A program made the position numbers and the translations under genes. From positions 18,789-82,788 of the forward strand of contig SHAK01000008.1 of assembly GCA_004213515.1 (NCBI GenBank): a stretch of DNA of 64,000 nt, given 5' to 3'. The notes under the pieces were generated by a model. The model was not told the DNA's origin and did no database searches. It saw only the letters and a list, made by a program, of their open reading frames with translations. The DNA is from Limisphaerales bacterium. Lineage in GTDB: Bacteria > Verrucomicrobiota > Verrucomicrobiia > Limisphaerales > UBA1096. Positions 47,637-57,004 of the stretch are shown piece after piece. Each line of letters starts with the position of its first letter. Positions within the stretch are counted from its first letter, which is position 1.

Positions 47637-50600
47637 ATGTCATTAAGACTTACCTTATTACTGTTTTTAGGAGTGAAGCTTGCAGCCAGCGCTGAGGAAG
47701 CATCGCTCCGAATCAATGAGTTGCTTGCCTCAAACCGAAGTGGCGCTCTGGATGATACAGGTAACACTAGCGACTGGGTGGAGCTTCACAACGCTGGCGA
47801 CAAGATGTTGCGCTTAGGCAAGTTTCGGCTGTGGAGTGGCGGCGCCAAGCCTAGCGCTTGGGCGCTACCCAATATCGCCATCGCACCGGGCGGGTATCAA
47901 CTCATCTGGATGTCCGGGCTGGATCGAGTGTCCCTTTCCCCAGAGGCCCTGCGCACATCGACAGCGACGCTGCCGTTTGAGTTGACGCTCGTCCCGAGCG
48001 ATGCCAAGTGGAAATACCTCGTGCCGTCCCGCCGGGGTGAATTGGTCGATGACTGGACAGCGGTGGAGTTTGACGATAACAAATTTGCGCTTGGCCAAGC
48101 GGGCTTTGGCTACGGCGATGATGACGACGCCACCCAGTTGCCAGTCGGTACCGGGATGGTTTTGCTTCGACACACGTTTCAATTGCCGGAACAGCCGCTG
48201 TCGCAGTCGTTGGTGCTGGAGGTGGATTTTGACGACGGCTTTGTCGCCTACCTGAACGGCACGCGCGTTGCGGCCGTGAACGCACCTCGCGGAAAACCGG
48301 ACGCAAACAGCATGGCCACTAAAGGACGCGAAGCCGGCACAGCGGATCGGTTCGATCTATCGGCCCATTCCAATCTGTTGCGTAAGGGCAAGAACGTGCT
48401 GGCCATCGCGGGCCTGAATGCTGGCCGGGGCAGCTCCGACATGAGCCTGATCGCCGGACTGGGATTTTTGCCGACGACACTGCATACGAACTTTCGACTA
48501 GCCAAGAAGGGCGGTGAAATAAAACTGAGCGCCTCCGACGGACGGGTCGTGGACAGCGTCCGCTACGGCGAACAGGTCCCCGACCAGTCTTACGGCCGGG
48601 CGCCGGGCGGAGATCACAAGTGGGGCTTTTTCCTGATGCCCACCCCGGGTTCGCTCAACGCCGGACCGCAACAGTTCAAACCGGTCGAGCCAAAGCTGAA
48701 GTTTTCGCCTAAACCTGGTGTTCATGGGGCCGAGATTGAGGTGAGGATCACATCCGAGGAATCAACAGCGGTGGACATCCGCTACACACGTGATGGAGCC
48801 GAGCCGACTGCCAAGAGTCAACGGGTGGATGGGCCGATTCAACTGGACAAGACGGGACTGTTTCGTGCGGCGGCATTCGTGGGTGAGGAGCGCGTTGGGG
48901 CGATCAAATCGGCTACCTACCTTGTCGGGCGACAACCGACGTTGCCGGTGATATCGATCTCGATGAAGCCAGAGGATTTTTACGAGGTACACATGCGTAG
49001 CAGTGCCACCGGCCGGGGGAGCGAGCGCACCTCACACATGGAAATTTTCAACACGAAGGGCAAACGAAAGGTGTCGACCGGATTCGGCCTACGCTTGCAC
49101 GGTGGCTTTTCTCGCCGAGGCGATTTCAAGGCGAAGAAGTCGTACCGTGCCTATTTCAGGGACGTATACGGCTTGCCCAAGTTGAAGTACAACATCATCC
49201 CCACGGCTGGCGTAAAGGATTTCGACAAGCTTATACTAAGAGCCAACGGCAATGACCGCGCACCCGGCGGTGCCTACATTCGAGACCAGTTGATGCGAGA
49301 CCTTCACAAGGACATGGGAGGGCTGGTATCAAACGGAACGTGGTGCCTGCTTTATGTCAACGGCAATAACTACGGGGTTTACAACCTTGCTGAACGGATG
49401 GACGAGGAGTTTCTGGCGTCGCACATCGGCAAGGGGGAGTATGACATCATGAAAACCGGGAACACAATCCTTAGCGGCACTCGTGATGCGTGGGAGGAAC
49501 TGGGCCGCTTCATTGGCTCAACCGATATATCACGGAAAGAGAATTACGAGTTGCTTAAAAAGCGTGTCGATATCGAAGACTTTACAGACTACATAATATT
49601 GAACCTTTGGGGGCAAAACTATGACTGGCCTCACAACAATTGGTATGCCGCGCGCAAGTTGCCGGAAGGAAAATGGCAATTTATGTGTTGGGACTCTGAG
49701 TGGGGCTTCCGCGGTGGCCCCTACAAGCCTGAAAACGACTCTTACGCTTTTATTGATAGCGGTGGCGCGTACGGCTTCAGCACACAGCGAAAAATGTTTA
49801 TCGCGCTGCTCGGCAACCCAGAGTACCGTAAGTATTATCAGGCAGAGGTCTACCGACATCTGAACGGGGCGTTGTCTGAGGAGAACGTTTTGCGCCGAAC
49901 GCGGGAGTTAAGGGATGTCATCGCAAAAGAGATCGCGTACGAATATAGTGCAAATAAATATGACATCAAGGTCTGGCATCGTGAAATTGAAGAGGTCGAG
50001 GAGTTCAGCCGTATCGCGGGGGAGAGGTTCCGTAAGTGGACAGAGGACTACTTTGCATTCCGTAACAAGCCGGTTTCCAATCACGGTATTTCTCGACTCG
50101 AAAACAAAGCCGGTTATCGGCACATCGTCCATCTAGACGCTGCAGGCAAATGGATAGAACTTGTAGCCGAACCTAACAGCAAAGACTGGTCTATCTGCAC
50201 CCTGCCCCTCTCACCGCCAGCCTCCGGTCGCCCGGCATTATTTGCTTTAAAAAAAGATGAGCGCCGCCTTGTCTGTCGTGGTATAGACGGACACATTTAC
50301 GAGTATGCTAGCGCGTCGAATTCCGGGGCGGACGGGAACTGGAAACGGCAAAATCTAACCGAGATGCTTGGCCTGCCCAAGGCCGCCGCCGACCCCTCGG
50401 TGATGGTTGCAAACAGCGTGCCGCACGTGGTTTATGTCGATGAGCTTGGAGAGATCCGCGAGCTTTGGTTCGATGGCCAGTGGCGGCAGTTTCCACTGCC
50501 GGCCATGCCTAGGGCTGAGGGAGGAATAGTGGCGTCGCTTGATGGCTCAACGTTGCGCGTGATTTATCGTTCAATGTTTGGAGTGCCATATGAACAGTCG

Positions 50601-51191
50601 CTCAATCTCGAATCAGCCACGGCGAAAAATCGCTCATGGCGCACAGAAGGGGTTCATCGTCTGCCCGCGAAGGGCCAACCGCTTGGCCTGACAGTGAATG
50701 GCAGGCGCGATGCTGTCTTTCATGTTACCCACGATTGGCCAAGGCGTCCGCCGTTTGTCTTCGACTGGAACGAACGTCGTCGTGTCCCAGGTTATTTTAC
50801 ATACGAGGGTGACCGCAACGCCTTGGTCTACGCTAAGGAGATCGGACAGCGATTCAAAAATCAGTACAATGTTCCCCAGACTGCCGATCAGTTGGATAAT
50901 GATTTTACGCTATTGCACGACACGAAAAATAACCGTCACTATTTGGCGTTCTGCAGCTCTGTTGGAGGTATTAGTGAAAGTGTGCTGAAAGGCAAAGATT
51001 GGAACACGACAAATTTAAGCGAGGAGGTTGATGTTCCCCGAGCTAAGGGAAGTCCTATTGGCTGGGCCGATGCCAAAAACGGCACTCGTCACTACCTTTA
51101 CCAAGGCGAACACAGTGAAGTTTATCAACTGAGTTTTGACGGGAAGTGGACACATCAAGTCCTTTTGCCAAAGACATTGGAAGTGGAATAA
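47637..51191 (+). CDS. Exported lamin-tail / CotH-family protein, compositionally atypical
   Basis: A 1184-residue secreted protein. After a signal peptide (about 1-19) come a lamin-tail domain ('LRINELLASNRSGALDD', 'DWVELHNAGDKMLRLGKFRLW'), a carbohydrate-binding-like sandwich ('LEVDFDDGFVAYLNGTRVAA'), a chitobiase-type module ('DIRYTRDGAEPTA'), and a CotH domain at about 430-790 ('GFGLRLHGGFSRRGDFKAKKS', 'ILRANGNDRAPGGAYIRDQL', 'NNYGVYNLAERMDEEFL'). The C-terminal third looks like a propeller. CotH proteins are atypical protein kinases in spore formers; in PVC exported versions the role is unknown. Base composition is strikingly higher in GC than the flanks (58% in one sampled line), suggesting acquisition. 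Its stop overlaps the next start (TAATG). Confidence 0.87.
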   Translation: MSLRLTLLLFLGVKLAASAEEASLRINELLASNRSGALDDTGNTSDWVELHNAGDKMLRLGKFRLWSGGAKPSAWALPNIAIAPGGYQLIWMSGLDRVSLSPEALRTSTATLPFELTLVPSDAKWKYLVPSRRGELVDDWTAVEFDDNKFALGQAGFGYGDDDDATQLPVGTGMVLLRHTFQLPEQPLSQSLVLEVDFDDGFVAYLNGTRVAAVNAPRGKPDANSMATKGREAGTADRFDLSAHSNLLRKGKNVLAIAGLNAGRGSSDMSLIAGLGFLPTTLHTNFRLAKKGGEIKLSASDGRVVDSVRYGEQVPDQSYGRAPGGDHKWGFFLMPTPGSLNAGPQQFKPVEPKLKFSPKPGVHGAEIEVRITSEESTAVDIRYTRDGAEPTAKSQRVDGPIQLDKTGLFRAAAFVGEERVGAIKSATYLVGRQPTLPVISISMKPEDFYEVHMRSSATGRGSERTSHMEIFNTKGKRKVSTGFGLRLHGGFSRRGDFKAKKSYRAYFRDVYGLPKLKYNIIPTAGVKDFDKLILRANGNDRAPGGAYIRDQLMRDLHKDMGGLVSNGTWCLLYVNGNNYGVYNLAERMDEEFLASHIGKGEYDIMKTGNTILSGTRDAWEELGRFIGSTDISRKENYELLKKRVDIEDFTDYIILNLWGQNYDWPHNNWYAARKLPEGKWQFMCWDSEWGFRGGPYKPENDSYAFIDSGGAYGFSTQRKMFIALLGNPEYRKYYQAEVYRHLNGALSEENVLRRTRELRDVIAKEIAYEYSANKYDIKVWHREIEEVEEFSRIAGERFRKWTEDYFAFRNKPVSNHGISRLENKAGYRHIVHLDAAGKWIELVAEPNSKDWSICTLPLSPPASGRPALFALKKDERRLVCRGIDGHIYEYASASNSGADGNWKRQNLTEMLGLPKAAADPSVMVANSVPHVVYVDELGEIRELWFDGQWRQFPLPAMPRAEGGIVASLDGSTLRVIYRSMFGVPYEQSLNLESATAKNRSWRTEGVHRLPAKGQPLGLTVNGRRDAVFHVTHDWPRRPPFVFDWNERRRVPGYFTYEGDRNALVYAKEIGQRFKNQYNVPQTADQLDNDFTLLHDTKNNRHYLAFCSSVGGISESVLKGKDWNTTNLSEEVDVPRAKGSPIGWADAKNGTRHYLYQGEHSEVYQLSFDGKWTHQVLLPKTLEVE

Positions 51192-52132
51192 TGAGGGATT
51201 TATCTAAAACAATTTTCGCTGCTATCTTAATTTTAGAGACAGTCGCCATTCCAAAACTAAGCGCTGCTGGTTTTACCCAAGAAAAAAACATCGTTTACGG
51301 GCATAAGCATGGTCTTGGGTTATTGATGGACGTTTTTAGGCCGGAGGAACAAAATAGAGCAGGTGTGATCTGGGTAGTTAGTGGAGGGATGAATTCGAGT
51401 CGGAGTTCTATTCCTCAGCTTAGCAACGATCCTAACTTTACTACTTTACTTGATCATGGGTATACGGTTTTTGCAGTGATGCATGGAAGCCAACCCAAAT
51501 TTTCACTCCATGAGATTGTGGAAGATTTACCTCGGGCGGTCCGATATATTCGCTATCATTCCAAGAGGTTTGGTATTGATGGAAATAAGTTAGGGGTAAC
51601 AGGTCGTTCATCTGGCGGACAATTAGCTTTGTTTCTTGCAACGGCGGCGAAGCATTCTAATGCCTCAGCTAGTGATATAATTGATCGCACCTCTTCTAGA
51701 ATTCAGGCTGCTGCAGTTTATTTTCCGGGTACAGATATGGTGAATTTTGGCAAAGAGAATAGGACGATCCTTCAACATTTTCACTCTCTTGGCTTTAAGG
51801 CGGATGCAACTTTTGATTTTCATAAATGGTCGGATAACACCAAAAGGTTCGAGCGTATTGAAAATGCGAAAGACAGGTTTGAATATTTTAAAAAGCTCTC
51901 GCCGATCTCGCATGTGACTTCAGATGATCCCCCGGTATTGTTGATTCATGGCGATAAAGACAAACTTGTGCCGTTTCAGCAGTCACTTATTTTTAATGCT
52001 AGATTAAAAGAGGTTGGTGTTTCGTCTAAATTGTTTGTTGCCACGGGTAAGGATCATGGCTGGCGACACCCGGTCGTAGGAGAGCTGAAAGTATTTCTAG
52101 ATTGGTTTGATGATAATTTATTGGATAAATAA
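51191..52132 (+). CDS. Exported alpha/beta-hydrolase (esterase/lipase type)
   Basis: The 313-residue protein has a signal segment (about 5-22) and an alpha/beta-hydrolase fold: a 'VIWVVSGGM' oxyanion region, the nucleophile elbow 'GVTGRSSGGQLALFLA' with catalytic Ser, 'PPVLLIHGDKDKLVPFQQ' with the acid, and 'ATGKDHGWRHP' with the His. This set resembles acetyl-xylan esterase and BD-FAE-like polysaccharide esterases. I start at ATG 51191, which overlaps the CotH stop by one base, so translation is probably coupled. An upstream in-frame extension to 51146 lies inside the CotH gene. Unlike CotH its base composition matches the rest of the window. Substrate unknown; an exported deacetylase or depolymerising accessory role is plausible. 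Confidence 0.85.
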   Translation: MRDLSKTIFAAILILETVAIPKLSAAGFTQEKNIVYGHKHGLGLLMDVFRPEEQNRAGVIWVVSGGMNSSRSSIPQLSNDPNFTTLLDHGYTVFAVMHGSQPKFSLHEIVEDLPRAVRYIRYHSKRFGIDGNKLGVTGRSSGGQLALFLATAAKHSNASASDIIDRTSSRIQAAAVYFPGTDMVNFGKENRTILQHFHSLGFKADATFDFHKWSDNTKRFERIENAKDRFEYFKKLSPISHVTSDDPPVLLIHGDKDKLVPFQQSLIFNARLKEVGVSSKLFVATGKDHGWRHPVVGELKVFLDWFDDNLLDK

Positions 52133-52277
52133 AGGCTTTTAAACGATTATGTCCAAGGTTTTATCTCTAAGTTAAGGCATTGATTTTGCTGTCTGGAGTT
52201 GTTGACAATTAAGGCTAATCTGCAAAAATTTCTTTCAACCAAAAACTTTTAACAGTCTAGACTATAAACAAATTATC

Positions 52278-53729
52278 ATGAAAAAACCTAGTACAACACG
52301 ACGCAGCTTTTTAAAGGCGTCTTTGGCTGCCGGAACGGCAGCAGTAATTAGTGGAACAAAAGGTCGAGCTAAGATTATTGGCGCGAACGACCGTGTTCGT
52401 ATTGCAGTTGCAGGATTGAATGGTCGTGGGGGAAGTCACATTGGTGGCTTTATGGCGCAAAAGAATGTTGAGATTGCTTATCTTGTTGATCCTGATTCAA
52501 AGGCCGTCTCTCGGCGTGTTGATGAAGTCAAACGTAAAGGTAATTACTCTCCAAAAGGAGCTGCCGATATTCGTCAAGCACTTGCAGATAAGTCAGTCGA
52601 TGCAATCTCTACTGCGGCCCCTAACCATTGGCACGCTTTGATGACTATATGGGGTGCTCAAGCAGGTAAACATGTCTATGTTGAGAAGCCAATGAGTCAT
52701 GATGTTAGAGAAGGCAGGATAGCAGTTGCAGCTCAGAGGAAATATGGTGTCGTAATACAGCATGGAACTCAAAACCGAAGTAACGCGAAAATTGCAGGAT
52801 TACATGAAATGATCAATGCAGGTAAGTTTGGTAAACTCAAGATTTCTTATGGTTACTGCTGCAAACCTCGTGGTGGGATAGGGTTTAAGAGCCCTTCAGT
52901 TTCGCCTGCTAACTTGGATTGGAACCTATGGAGAGGCCCTGCTGTAATAGATACATTCCATCAAAACTATGTCCATTACAACTGGCATTGGTTCTGGGAA
53001 ACTGGCAATGGTGATCTTAATAACCAAGGCACACACCAACTTGATGTTGCTCGTTGGGCAATGGATCCGAAACTAACAAATCCAACTCGAGTGATGGCAA
53101 TTGGTGGGAGGTTTCAGTGGGATGATCAGGGTGAAACTCCAAACAGTATGTTTGGCATTGCTGAGTATCCCAATGGTCAACAATTATTTTTTAATGTTCG
53201 CAATGTGAATTACAAAGGATATCAGCGTCAGGTTGAAAATGAGTATTACTTTGAGGATGGCGGTAAAATTATTCGCAACGAGTACTTTGCGAAAGGAAGT
53301 AAAACTGGCGAAAAGTTGAACATTCCAGATGGAAAGATAACCCCTGGAGGGAACTGGGGGAGTTTTATTAATGCGATTCGTGCCAACGATCCTTTGATGG
53401 CTAATGGTAATGTCCATGATGCACATTATGGCTGTGTTGTAGGTCACTTAATTAATAATTCTTATCGACTGGGTAAGAATGTGCCGTTCAACAAAAAAGC
53501 TGGTCAGTTTGGAGATAATAAGGATGCTTTTGAGCATTTCGGTAGGTTGCATGATGTTATGAATAACGGTGTTAAAGTTAAGGATGGCTCCAATTACACA
53601 GTAGGTCCTTGGCTAACTTTTGATCCAGAAAATGAAATTCATACTGGGGATCATGCTGATGCGGCAAATGCTTTGCTTAAGGATTTCAACCGCCCTGGGT
53701 TTGAGGTTCCGACGATTGACAAGGTGTGA
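52278..53729 (+). CDS. Tat-exported Gfo/Idh/MocA family oxidoreductase
   Basis: The 483-residue protein opens with a twin-arginine signal, 'TTRRSFLKASLAAGTAAV', so it is exported folded with its nucleotide. A Rossmann fold follows ('VRIAVAGLNGRGGSHIGGF'), then 'STAAPNHWHALMTIWGAQAGKHVYVEKPMSH', containing the EKP catalytic Lys motif. The C-terminal domain has 'GNGDLNNQGTHQLDVARWAM', common in PVC homologues. Members oxidise or isomerise sugars and inositols with NAD(P). The substrate is not known. It is followed 23 bases later by a DUF1501 gene, a recurring neighbour in PVC genomes, and preceded by a 145-base gap with no clear promoter. Confidence 0.92.
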   Translation: MKKPSTTRRSFLKASLAAGTAAVISGTKGRAKIIGANDRVRIAVAGLNGRGGSHIGGFMAQKNVEIAYLVDPDSKAVSRRVDEVKRKGNYSPKGAADIRQALADKSVDAISTAAPNHWHALMTIWGAQAGKHVYVEKPMSHDVREGRIAVAAQRKYGVVIQHGTQNRSNAKIAGLHEMINAGKFGKLKISYGYCCKPRGGIGFKSPSVSPANLDWNLWRGPAVIDTFHQNYVHYNWHWFWETGNGDLNNQGTHQLDVARWAMDPKLTNPTRVMAIGGRFQWDDQGETPNSMFGIAEYPNGQQLFFNVRNVNYKGYQRQVENEYYFEDGGKIIRNEYFAKGSKTGEKLNIPDGKITPGGNWGSFINAIRANDPLMANGNVHDAHYGCVVGHLINNSYRLGKNVPFNKKAGQFGDNKDAFEHFGRLHDVMNNGVKVKDGSNYTVGPWLTFDPENEIHTGDHADAANALLKDFNRPGFEVPTIDKV

Positions 53730-53752
53730 TTTTAATAGTGGATAATCAATAA

Positions 53753-55102
53753 ATGTTGAGGATCAGATCAGGCGGTAAAGCTGGTAAAGCTGATTTTTGT
53801 GATGGCATCGCTAGGCGTGACTTCATAAGTATCGGTGCTATGGGTATTGGCGGCCTGACTATGGCTAATGTATTAGAATTAGAGGCCAATTCTTCTGTAG
53901 GATCTTCCCATAAGGCAGTCATTAACCTTTTTCTTCCTGGGGGTCCTCCTCATCAAGATATGTGGGATTTAAAGATGGATGCCCCTCGCGAAGTAAGGGG
54001 AGAGTTTAAGCCGATTCCTACAAATGTGCCCGGAACCCAGATTTGTGAGCTTTTCCCTCGCATGGCCAAGATGATGGATAAGTTTACTCTGATTCGTTCC
54101 ATTGTGGGGGCAACTGGAGCCCATGATGCGGACCAGTGCATGACTGGTCGCACTAAGAAAAATGAGCCGCCCGGTGGATGGCCTAGTATCGGCTCTGTCT
54201 TGTCGAAAATAAAAGGCCCAACTAATCCAGACACGCCTCCTTTTATTGGTTTGTGCCCTAAGACTCGTGAGATTCGCTGGAGTGATCCCGGTAAAGCAGG
54301 TTTTTTAGGCCCAGCACATTCGGCTTTTCGGCCGGCGGCTGAAGGTAAAGAAGACATGACGCTTAGCGGCATCACTTTGGAGCGGCTTCAGGATCGTAAG
54401 GCGTTGCTGAGAAGTTTTGATCAGTTTAGGCGAAATATAGATAGCTCTGGTTTAATGGAAGGTATGGATGCGTATAACCAGCAGGCATATGGCATACTCA
54501 CATCTGGTAAACTTTCCGATGCACTTGATATTGAGAAAGAGGATGTAAAATTGCGAGATCGTTATGGCCGAGGGTCTGCAAAGCATGTTGCTGATGGGGC
54601 TCCTAAACTGCTCGATCATTTTTTGCTCGCCCGTCGCTTGGTGGAGGCTGGTGTTCGTTGTGTTTCACTTTCTTTTAGTCGTTGGGATTGGCACGGTGGC
54701 AACTTTCGGCGTGCTCGGGAGGATTTCCCGATGCTGGATCAGGGAGTTACTGCTTTAATAGAAGATTTGCACAATCGGGGTTTGGATAAGGACGTTGCTG
54801 TAGTATGTTGGGGTGAATTTGGTCGAACTCCTACTATCAATAAGGATGCTGGACGAGATCACTGGCCCCGAGTTTCAACCGCATTGCTTGCATGTGGAGG
54901 ATTGAAGCATGGTCAAGTTATAGGCGCTACCGACCGTCTAGGAGGTGAAGCTACTGAACGGCCAGTTTCGTTCCCTGAGATGCATGCTACTCTGTATCAC
55001 TCTCTGGGGATTGATGTGAATACTGCAACAGTTAATGACTTAAATGGACGACCTCGTTTTTTGGTAGCTAACAATGCTCAGCCTCTTCCAGAAGTTATTT
55101 AG
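53753..55102 (+). CDS. DUF1501 family protein with Tat signal
   Basis: A 449-residue DUF1501 protein, a sulfatase/alkaline-phosphatase-fold relative that is very abundant in Planctomycetes and Verrucomicrobia. The N-terminus has a twin-arginine segment ('[18 protein letters not shown]'). Family motifs are '[18 protein letters not shown]', '[18 protein letters not shown]', '[18 protein letters not shown]', '[24 protein letters not shown]' and '[24 protein letters not shown]'. The last two supply metal-site-like Asp/His residues. Biochemical function is unknown, and it often accompanies PVC haem-domain (DUF1549/DUF1553) proteins. An operon with the upstream Gfo/Idh/MocA gene is likely. It converges with the DUF6807 gene. 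Confidence 0.93.
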   Translation: MLRIRSGGKAGKADFCDGIARRDFISIGAMGIGGLTMANVLELEANSSVGSSHKAVINLFLPGGPPHQDMWDLKMDAPREVRGEFKPIPTNVPGTQICELFPRMAKMMDKFTLIRSIVGATGAHDADQCMTGRTKKNEPPGGWPSIGSVLSKIKGPTNPDTPPFIGLCPKTREIRWSDPGKAGFLGPAHSAFRPAAEGKEDMTLSGITLERLQDRKALLRSFDQFRRNIDSSGLMEGMDAYNQQAYGILTSGKLSDALDIEKEDVKLRDRYGRGSAKHVADGAPKLLDHFLLARRLVEAGVRCVSLSFSRWDWHGGNFRRAREDFPMLDQGVTALIEDLHNRGLDKDVAVVCWGEFGRTPTINKDAGRDHWPRVSTALLACGGLKHGQVIGATDRLGGEATERPVSFPEMHATLYHSLGIDVNTATVNDLNGRPRFLVANNAQPLPEVI

Positions 55103-55143
55103 AACTAACTTGATTCCGTTTTTAGTTAAAACTCTCTTTTAGT

Positions 55144-56376
55144 TTATCGAATTTTTAAATTATATATTTCAACTCTTGGAGGGAAGGCATAATCATTCCA
55201 CAAGCGTTCAAGTAGAGGAGTATCGGGCTTACCATCAGTAACGACAAATCGGTATCGTGATACATAGTCTTTGCCTGGTTTAATTTCCCAGTCACCAGTT
55301 TGTGATGGAGCAAAATTAAAAAACGGTTCTGTTGGGTGTATTCGCATAGGTTGAGGAAATCGAAAATTAGAGGGATGGCAAAGAATGCCTACTCCACCTA
55401 ATTTACCATCGGTTTTGCCGCTGATGTGACACCATTTTGCTCTAGTGGCATGGCCTTTAATTCGATCGCTTTCACCATTCGATGTCAGAAAAAAAGAGTT
55501 TTCTTTTCCATTCCATTCTCCATGCCCTCGAAATCCTAATCCTCCATAGCGATATTGCGGCAATTGAATTTTATTGGTTCCTGCACAGCTCTGGATCGAT
55601 TCCATTTCAAAGAGATAATAGGACGGTTTCTTTTTTGATTTTTTATTGAAGTCTTTTATAGCAAAAACCTGTATGCGCCATGTTTCGTTCAAAGCAACTT
55701 TTTTTGGTTTGGCAATTAAGTCTACAAAAAGATGTGAGCTTTTAAACCCAGCATGCACTGGGCCATCCCATTGACTTAGTAATCCAGCAAATTCTACTGT
55801 GCCAGTACCATTTCCCATATTCCAAAAGTCTGGATTTCTCCCTTCGAATATTGTTTTGGTCCATGGGAACCAAATGCCGTGATGGTGTTTATGGTCGGAT
55901 GGATAGTCATCAGTAATAATTGTTCCATCTGGAGTTAAAACTGGATGAATATATCCGCCTCTACGGTAGATTGATTCTAGGTCATCTCGAGGCAGCTCGC
56001 TTTTCTTTGCTTGATAATTAAGCACAGTATTTCCTTCTATAGTGAGCTCAAGTTTTCCATTCTTTTCTGTCACTTTTGCTGTTGCTGAATGGCGCGACTG
56101 AATGGTTGGGCTCAGTTTGTAAACTGCTGTTTGGAAGGCGTTTAATTTGGGAATTATGAAAGTTCCCTCTCCGTTCTCATTGACTTGAATAGCTAAAGTT
56201 TTTTTATCTGATCCAACAAGCTGCCAATACTGGTTCTTAGATTCAGGTAATATGAATGTGACAGGCGTATTAATGCGTTCAAATTCACCTGCATCGATAC
56301 GTAGTTTGTATTCGGATTCAGCCATTTGTTGGGCTGCAAAGGAAAAGATAATGGCTGTTAGAAAACGGAAGATCAT
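55144..56376 (-). CDS. Exported DUF6807 (PmoA-like) protein
   Basis: A 410-residue exported protein with an N-terminal hydrophobic signal (about 1-15, ending near FAAQQMAES). The central 'GGYIHPVLTPDGTIITDDYPSDHKHHHGIWFPW' segment, rich in His, is diagnostic of the DUF6807 family, labelled 'methane oxygenase PmoA' in older annotation. 'WCHISGKTDGKLGGVGILCHPSNFRFPQPMRIHPTEPFFNFAPSQ' follows in shorter pieces toward the C-terminus. There is no relation to copper methane monooxygenase function; the family is common in PVC and Bacteroidetes near sugar-catabolic genes. The reaction is unknown. It is a single gene read leftward, and its upstream region contains the terminator of the DUF4399 gene. 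Confidence 0.85.
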   Translation of the reverse strand: MIFRFLTAIIFSFAAQQMAESEYKLRIDAGEFERINTPVTFILPESKNQYWQLVGSDKKTLAIQVNENGEGTFIIPKLNAFQTAVYKLSPTIQSRHSATAKVTEKNGKLELTIEGNTVLNYQAKKSELPRDDLESIYRRGGYIHPVLTPDGTIITDDYPSDHKHHHGIWFPWTKTIFEGRNPDFWNMGNGTGTVEFAGLLSQWDGPVHAGFKSSHLFVDLIAKPKKVALNETWRIQVFAIKDFNKKSKKKPSYYLFEMESIQSCAGTNKIQLPQYRYGGLGFRGHGEWNGKENSFFLTSNGESDRIKGHATRAKWCHISGKTDGKLGGVGILCHPSNFRFPQPMRIHPTEPFFNFAPSQTGDWEIKPGKDYVSRYRFVVTDGKPDTPLLERLWNDYAFPPRVEIYNLKIR

Positions 56377-56435
56377 ACAAAGGTTTTTGCGACTCTAAGC
56401 CTTTGAGGTCAAGCCAAGCTATTGATTAAGCATAT

Positions 56436-56463
56436 AAAAAAACCCTAGTTGCAAGCTAGGGTT
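56436..56463 (-). terminator. Intrinsic terminator of the DUF4399 gene
   Basis: AACCCTAG (56441-56448) and CTAGGGTT (56456-56463) form a perfect 8-base-pair stem with a 7-base loop. Read on the minus strand it is followed by a run of T (complement of A 56436-56442). It begins 25 bases past the DUF4399 stop and ahead of the DUF6807 start. Confidence 0.8.
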
Positions 56464-56487
56464 GTTAAAAAATTTATTTATTGAGGA

Positions 56488-56925
56488 CTATTTTTTTACA
56501 GTAATTGTAATTTTTTCGGACATAACAGGAGGGCTGTGCGGTAGGTGAATCCAATCTCCTAGCACAAGCTGAAGTGTATGTTTGCCTGGAGGAAGTTCCA
56601 AAGTAACTTCAGTTTGGCCGCCACCGAAATGACGAATATTATCACTAGCTGCAAGTGGGATATTAAAATTAGGCATTTTGTCCACATCGATTAGTAGATG
56701 ATGATGTCCAGTGTTTTCAATGTCTATTCCTGCAGGGGCAACGCCCATTCCTTTAAGGCCAAAGCGAACCGTGAATTTTTTTCCTACGGTTTTACCGTCT
56801 TTTGGCCAAGCGATGTAAGTTTTAGCGCCCTTTGGAGATTTGCGCTTTTCAAGTTTGTCTGCAGCGGCTACTGATGTAAGCAGTCCTCCTAATACTATGG
56901 CCGAGAGAATGAATCGGAATGTCAT
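56488..56925 (-). CDS. Exported DUF4399 protein
   Basis: The 145-residue protein has a signal peptide ('FILSAIVLGGLLTSVAAA') and one compact domain: 'TYIAWPKDGKTVGKKFTVRFGL', 'GIDIENTGHHHLLID', 'IRHFGGGQTEVTLELPPGKHTLQLVLGD', 'HSPPVMSEKITITV'. This order, with GHHHLLID and the F-G-G-G-Q-T-E turn, is typical of DUF4399. The His-rich stretch suggests metal binding, but the function is not known. Base composition matches the surroundings. It is a single-gene unit with its own terminator. Confidence 0.87.
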   Translation of the reverse strand: MTFRFILSAIVLGGLLTSVAAADKLEKRKSPKGAKTYIAWPKDGKTVGKKFTVRFGLKGMGVAPAGIDIENTGHHHLLIDVDKMPNFNIPLAASDNIRHFGGGQTEVTLELPPGKHTLQLVLGDWIHLPHSPPVMSEKITITVKK

Positions 56926-57004
56926 ATCGGGGTGATTCTTCCGTGAGTAGGATTCTTCCGCAAGCTGAATCGTTAAAGTTGTTTCCCTGTTGACTCTAGG
57001 GCTA

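Noticed and set aside
47902..48306. A minus-strand open frame of 134 codons inside the CotH gene, with others nearby
   Set aside because: High G+C lengthens chance frames. The predicted proteins are Arg- and Ser-rich with no fold-like pattern, while the plus strand encodes clear CotH-type domains.
52202..52270. TTGACA at 52202 and the palindrome AGTCTAGACT as promoter/operator of the Gfo/Idh/MocA gene
   Set aside because: No acceptable -10 element follows at 16-18 bases, and 10-base palindromes are expected by chance about once per kilobase.
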